From assembly GCF_963678635.1 (NCBI RefSeq), contig NC_087071.1, positions 27,887,378 through 27,951,377 of the forward strand: a stretch of DNA of 64,000 nt, written 5' to 3'. Below the pieces are notes generated by a model. It saw only the letters and a program-made list of their open reading frames with translations. It was not told the DNA's origin and searched no databases. Source of the stretch: Symsagittifera roscoffensis. Taxonomy: Eukaryota; Xenacoelomorpha; Acoela; Convolutidae. The position numbers and the translations under genes are program-made. Of the stretch, positions 59,906-64,000 are shown in pieces. The first letter of the stretch is position 1. Every line of letters starts with the position of its first letter.

Positions 59906-59954
59906 ACAAGAAATCTTACACAACAAGATATTCAAACACCATCACACTTCATAA
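58673..59954 (+). pseudogene. Gag copy 1: intact N-terminus, broken core
   Basis: 222 codons from a good ATG, rich in Pro, Gln and Asn (QPTQDHSENYPFFQQNNNKQ, SSDDDDHYQPDIF), then a premature TAG at 59339. The capsid-like part (TGTDPEYSVEDYLNAV, DGAAQKWFSVLPIEIK) continues after the stop and shifts frame near 59580; the rest is open at 59622-59954. Unit 2 carries the same core intact. Confidence 0.75.
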
Positions 59955-61340
59955 ATTAAGAAATCGTCCAAACAACAGCAACAACTACACAACAAAGTAT
60001 TTCACCAATACACCCCAATCTGACAACACCAAGAAAAACAAACACATCACTAACACAAGTAACCTTACAATCAACCGTTAAACCTTCGGTTGCTCCAAAA
60101 TATTCACATATGGACTATCAAATATATAGATCAATGACAATACCGTCAAAAACACGAAAACCGTTCATAAGAAACACTTTTGCAGAACACAATTATAATT
60201 ATGCTAACCAACAAAAAACAAATTAACCCCCCCCGAAAAAATACACAAAATTTAAATCACGTATGTTCACATTATTGGAATCTCCCAAAAACATTAACCA
60301 ATTCAGTAAACTTTCCAGATAATCCACAACCTACACAGGATCATAGTGAAAATTACCCATTTTTTCAACAGAATAACAATAAACAACATACACCTTATAA
60401 TACAAACTACTTATCATCTGATGATGATGATCACTACCAACCAGATATTTTTGCACCATATACCAAAGAATATCGCACACAGAGATCGCGACAGTCTCAA
60501 CCATCCCAAAATATGAAAATTTACCCACAAATTCCAACAGATATACAAAATCCACAACAAATGCATATACAAAACCCATTTAACACACAATCTTTTCAAC
60601 CAATACAACCAAAAAACCCAATTTTAATGCATTCTTATCAACCAACTCAAATGCAAAATGAAATACCGCTTCCATATCACCTTCAGCAACACGAAATAAC
60701 AAAAAATCAACTTTCAAATTTTTCACAAATGCCAAATGCCGCAGAATCACTACAGATGACAATGAATCCATACCTCATGGGTGGATCATCAATAACATCC
60801 AATAAACCACTGATGGTATTCACAGGAACAGACCCTGAATATTCTGTAGAAGATTACCTAAATGCAGTAACAGCAAATTTAATTTTAAATATAGGACCTG
60901 AACCAATTAATACGCCACTACATCAAAATTGGATACATAGAAGCACAGCGTTAATACAAACAACCCTAGATGGCGCAGCTCAAAAATGGTTTTCAGTATT
61001 ACCCATAGAAATAAAATCAGACTGGAAAAGATTCACACAAGAATTTTCGAAAATGTTTGATTCTGAAAGAAACAAACAACACCAAAGAGTTTTATGCAAC
61101 GAAATACGCAGATTACCAAATGAAACAATTAAACAATTAGCAGTACGAATCGAAACACTAGTTGGAAAAGCATATTCACTTAATACACATGACTACAAAA
61201 ACACAAAAATGACAGAAATTTTAATGATGACCTTAACACCTCAATTAAGGAAAATAGCTATAAAAAAGAGAGCATCTCATCCTTCCTCAATTCGAGAACC
61301 AGATTTAGATTTTCGAAAATTAGTAGATAAACTAGAACAA
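59906..61340 (+). repeat. Gag tandem duplication, unit 2 (about 1.43 kb)
   Basis: Direct copy of 58472-59905, about 97-98% alike by eye. Its 8-C run near 60227-60234 is shorter than the 13-C run of unit 1 and moves the frame there. The end at CTAGAACAAG continues into unique sequence. Confidence 0.92.
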
Positions 61341-61520
61341 GCAGAAATCACAACGAAACTCCAAGCAACAGAAAATCTAAAACTACAATATGTTAATCGA
61401 ATTGAAACAAATACTACACATATAAATAAAGTACAGGAATCAGACACAGACCTGATTGAAAAAACCACTGAAATATTAAATATCTACGAAAAACATCCAA
61501 ATTTTAAAGGCAAACCATAA
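60201..61520 (+). CDS. Gag copy 2: intact capsid core, new N-terminus
   Basis: About 439 codons from the first in-frame ATG. It holds the Pro/Gln/Asn-rich region, then a Ty3/Gypsy Gag-like core: VFTGTDPEYSVEDYLNAV, DGAAQKWFSVLPIEIKSDWK, RFTQEFSKMFDSERNKQHQR, LPNETIKQLAVRIETLVGKA. The W..F...F pattern is that of retrotransposon Gag. It ends at TAA 61518, but the same frame continues into the zinc-knuckle region, so this stop is probably secondary. The original N-terminus (as in unit 1) is cut off by a stop next to the C run. Confidence 0.8.
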   Translation: MLTNKKQINPPRKNTQNLNHVCSHYWNLPKTLTNSVNFPDNPQPTQDHSENYPFFQQNNNKQHTPYNTNYLSSDDDDHYQPDIFAPYTKEYRTQRSRQSQPSQNMKIYPQIPTDIQNPQQMHIQNPFNTQSFQPIQPKNPILMHSYQPTQMQNEIPLPYHLQQHEITKNQLSNFSQMPNAAESLQMTMNPYLMGGSSITSNKPLMVFTGTDPEYSVEDYLNAVTANLILNIGPEPINTPLHQNWIHRSTALIQTTLDGAAQKWFSVLPIEIKSDWKRFTQEFSKMFDSERNKQHQRVLCNEIRRLPNETIKQLAVRIETLVGKAYSLNTHDYKNTKMTEILMMTLTPQLRKIAIKKRASHPSSIREPDLDFRKLVDKLEQAEITTKLQATENLKLQYVNRIETNTTHINKVQESDTDLIEKTTEILNIYEKHPNFKGKP

Positions 61521-62250
61521 TTCAAAAAATGGTGTAATTATTGCCGAAGATACGGACACAGTATTTCCGAACGTAGACAAAAACAGCAAGACAATCAGAA
61601 TAAACCTCAAAAGCACAAAGAACCAAATAAATCATTCTATCAATACATGAAAAAAGATCAAAATCTACAAAACAAAAATATATATAGTAATAACAGTTCA
61701 GGAAAACCAATTCCAAGCAACTCAAATGACACAAGGAATCAATCACCATATAACTCAAATTACAGAGGTAGATCACCCGAACGAGGAAATACACAAAATT
61801 TCTCACAAAATAGATATAACCGATCGAATAGCCAAAAAACCAAAATAACTATTCACGATCAAATTCCAATACAACAGAATTTGTTTCTGGATCCAGCTCC
61901 CAATCAAACCCAAGGAATAGACACTACTCCAATAATCAATCACGAAACTCATCAAAAAACAACAGAAATAGAAACTATTCACGTAATAGAAATAGAAGTT
62001 ATTCAAACAATCGAAATCAAAATTACCCAAGCAATATATCAAGGAATAATTCATATAACAAATCAAATTATCACAGATCAAATGATAATTATCAAAACAG
62101 ATCACAAAATAATTCACAAAATTGAAACTCAAGTTACAATAATCGATACAGAAATTATTCCCAGTCACCACATAGGATAATAACCGTTATCCCGATTCTA
62201 AACATCGATACAGAAGTAGCACACCAAAACATCGAAGACACATAAATCAA
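61521..62250 (+). pseudogene. Nucleocapsid region with damaged zinc knuckle
   Basis: In frame after the Gag stop: WCNYCRRYGHSISER, which fits C-x2-C-x4-H-x4-C except that the last Cys is Arg (CGT, one change from TGT). A basic Asn/Ser/Arg-rich stretch follows (SQNRYNRSNSQKTK). Another frame opens at 61647-62180 and becomes a low-complexity Thr/Ile/His run, a sign of frame slippage. Zinc knuckles bind the element RNA during packaging. Confidence 0.7.
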
Positions 62251-62577
62251 GTGCAAACAAATGAAGAAACAACTTCAGACCCTCCAGGTATTGATGACAC
62301 AGGAAGTAACGAATTACAACTAAATCATATAAATTGTGAATCGTCAGATACAGAAAGTGATACAGATAATACCATCTCTGTAAATATGATAACAGTCAAA
62401 AACGACTATGAGCCTATCATATATGAACAACTTTTTACTTCACATATATATGAAAATCAATTGGAACTCCTTCACAATTACTATATTGGACCCACCGATA
62501 CTACACAAACTACACAAGAAGTAAACGGAATTAACACGGTAATTAAACCCGATAAAAAAGACGAAACACAATGCTAA
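62251..62577 (+). CDS. N-terminal piece of pol before protease
   Basis: 108 codons, acidic (SSDTESDTDNTISVN, YEPIIYEQLF), same frame as the protease but separated from it by TAA at 62575-62577. No domain recognised. It most likely is the Gag-Pol linker with a premature stop. Confidence 0.5.
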   Translation: MQTNEETTSDPPGIDDTGSNELQLNHINCESSDTESDTDNTISVNMITVKNDYEPIIYEQLFTSHIYENQLELLHNYYIGPTDTTQTTQEVNGINTVIKPDKKDETQC

Positions 62578-64000
62578 AAAACAAAACATATTTATCAAAA
62601 TATACAAAAAGAACAAGCAAGAGAAAAAATTTGGACAATTCCATTTCTCTTAGAAAGCCCAAGAAATAAAGAATTTCAACCACCAGATCTTGAAATTGAT
62701 TTTTTAATTGACTCAGGAGCAGAATCAAATGTAATTAAAATTCCCACATGGAACGAAATCAAAAAACTGCATCCAAAATTGACACCTCTTGAAACCTCTA
62801 GTAAATTAGCAACAGCACAAGGATCAACATTACTAAATTATGGAAAAATCCAATTATTTCTTCTTCCCACGAGAACAATGGAACAAAACAAAATTTTAAA
62901 CAAACCATTTAAACAAATATTTCATATTACTGATATTAAACACAATATCATTGGCATACCATTTATATCTAAATATATACCAACAATCAATATCGTAAAT
63001 AGTAAGATACATATCAAAGATAAATACACAAAAACAAAAAATACAGCCCTAACATTCTTCCAAAGATTAAACAAACAACCACCATTCTTCTCAAAAGTTT
63101 ACCCCATTTACAATCAACAACGGAAACACCTGAAACCACTATCAGGAAAAATATATAATTTTTCAATAAAACAAGTTCACCAGTATAACAAAAGTCAAAA
63201 TAAACAACAACTTTTCATGTCAGACTTCGAATTTAAACCTATCCACAAATTTTTCAAAATTACGATCTCATCTATAAAATACTCGAAAAATACAAATTCC
63301 GACATCATTTCATTACACGTATACAATAATACACCATATCAAGTAATATTACCCTCAGGATTTTTAGGATATTATGAAACAAATGCTACAATTTCACCTA
63401 TAAATGAAGTAGCCTACCGCGTTAATAATATTACCCAATTATTAGATATTTGCCAATCAACAATTCTTGACGAAGAATTATCCATAAATAATATCATAAG
63501 TAATGAAAAAAGAAACACAGATTACTTCACAAAAACACCATATTTTAAACCAACATTCAATATAACACATTACACGGAAAAACAACAAAAATTTTTAACA
63601 ATGTTTAATTTTGAACATTCACAAATTACACAAAATGAATTTGATAAATTAGCAAAACAACCGTTAAAATATTCAACAGTTTACGCAACATCAAAATTTG
63701 ACGTTGGAAAAATTAGTTCATCACTACACCTCCCGTTAAAATCCGACGCAGTTTTCAAAAAATAAAGAGCCAGTAAAGTACCAATTCACTTACATGACAA
63801 GTTAAACAGATTAATTGACATTTTAGAACAATACGAAATTAACTCACCAGTAAATGAGGAAGAACAACCAAAAGGTAACACTTTTATCAACCCTGTTATC
63901 ATTCTAGCAAAAGGTGAATCACTACAAATAGTTTTAGACGCTAGATACCTCAATTCACTAATTGACGAATCAAAATGCAATTGGCCTATTGAACCAATAC
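62578..64000 (+). CDS. Retrotransposon protease and start of reverse transcriptase, right-partial
   Basis: Open from the stop at 62577 to an in-frame TAA at 63763-63765, then open again in the same frame to the window edge. IDFLIDSGAESNVIKI near 62700-62745 holds the Asp-Ser-Gly-Ala active site of a retropepsin, with HNIIGIPFISKY about 75 residues on, matching the family's hydrophobic-GxxFL block. About 250 residues of unrecognised spacer follow. After the stop, NTFINPVIILAKG and LQIVLDARYLNSLIDE are the first RT blocks of a Ty3/Gypsy type. The first ATG in this frame is far inside, so translation would need read-through from upstream. Confidence 0.82.

Noticed and set aside
58899-60771. Minus-strand ORFs of 60-80 codons, hydrophobic, occurring in pairs
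   Set aside because: They are reverse-complement shadows of the duplicated Gag.
61803-62171. 122-codon minus-strand ORF
   Set aside because: Antisense to the Asn/Ile-rich low-complexity nucleocapsid region; no independent evidence.

Overview
This is nuclear DNA from an AT-rich eukaryote. Coding exons are richer in GC than their surroundings, sit in long AT-rich introns, and are cut by GT..AG boundaries, often with T-rich tracts before the AG. There are no bacterial-style operons or compact ORF runs. An axonemal dynein heavy chain and a probable claudin-type membrane protein point to an animal with motile cilia; I cannot name the species.

Layout. (1) 1.7-18.4 kb, plus strand: the last 13 exons I can resolve of an axonemal dynein heavy chain, closest in remembered motifs to DNAH6. 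All exon phases fit, giving about 788 codons to a natural stop at 18415-18417; the rest of the gene lies to the left. Its introns carry TIR elements, a solo LTR and hAT-like MITEs. (2) 18.5-23.4 kb: no protein gene seen, one tRNA-like Pol III candidate and short tandem repeats. (3) 23.4-29.8 kb: a probable small multi-span membrane protein of PMP22/claudin type, whose first candidate exon lies in a 2.3 kb unit present twice in tandem. (4) 29.3-34.3 kb and 48.7-53.8 kb: two copies of a 5 kb segmental duplication in the same orientation. Comparing them gives empty and filled sites for two inserted elements. (5) 34.3-42 kb: mostly non-coding, with a second pair of duplicated segments (35.3-36.85 and 40.0-41.8 kb) ending in CCAAT-containing minisatellites, and one possible isolated first exon. 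(6) 41.9-44.8 kb: a decayed coding region of unknown family followed by a broken Ty1/Copia pol fragment. (7) 47.2 kb, minus strand: a good tRNA-Leu(TAA) gene. (8) 55.46 kb to the right edge: a long, degenerate Ty3/Gypsy-like LTR retrotransposon (5' LTR, leader, small ORFs, Gag duplicated in tandem, protease, start of RT). Its solo LTRs occur at 5.7 and 48.3 kb.

How the parts relate. The only host genes I support well are the dynein, the tRNA and, less surely, the claudin-like gene. Most of the rest is repeats acting on each other: TIR elements inside older repeats, an LTR exactly at a segmental-duplication edge, a MITE holding a 34-nt copy of the neighbouring dynein splice junction, and a Gag gene duplicated across a 7-nt microhomology. 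I found no CRISPR array, defence island or biosynthetic cluster. All family assignments come from motif recognition by eye, not from searches.
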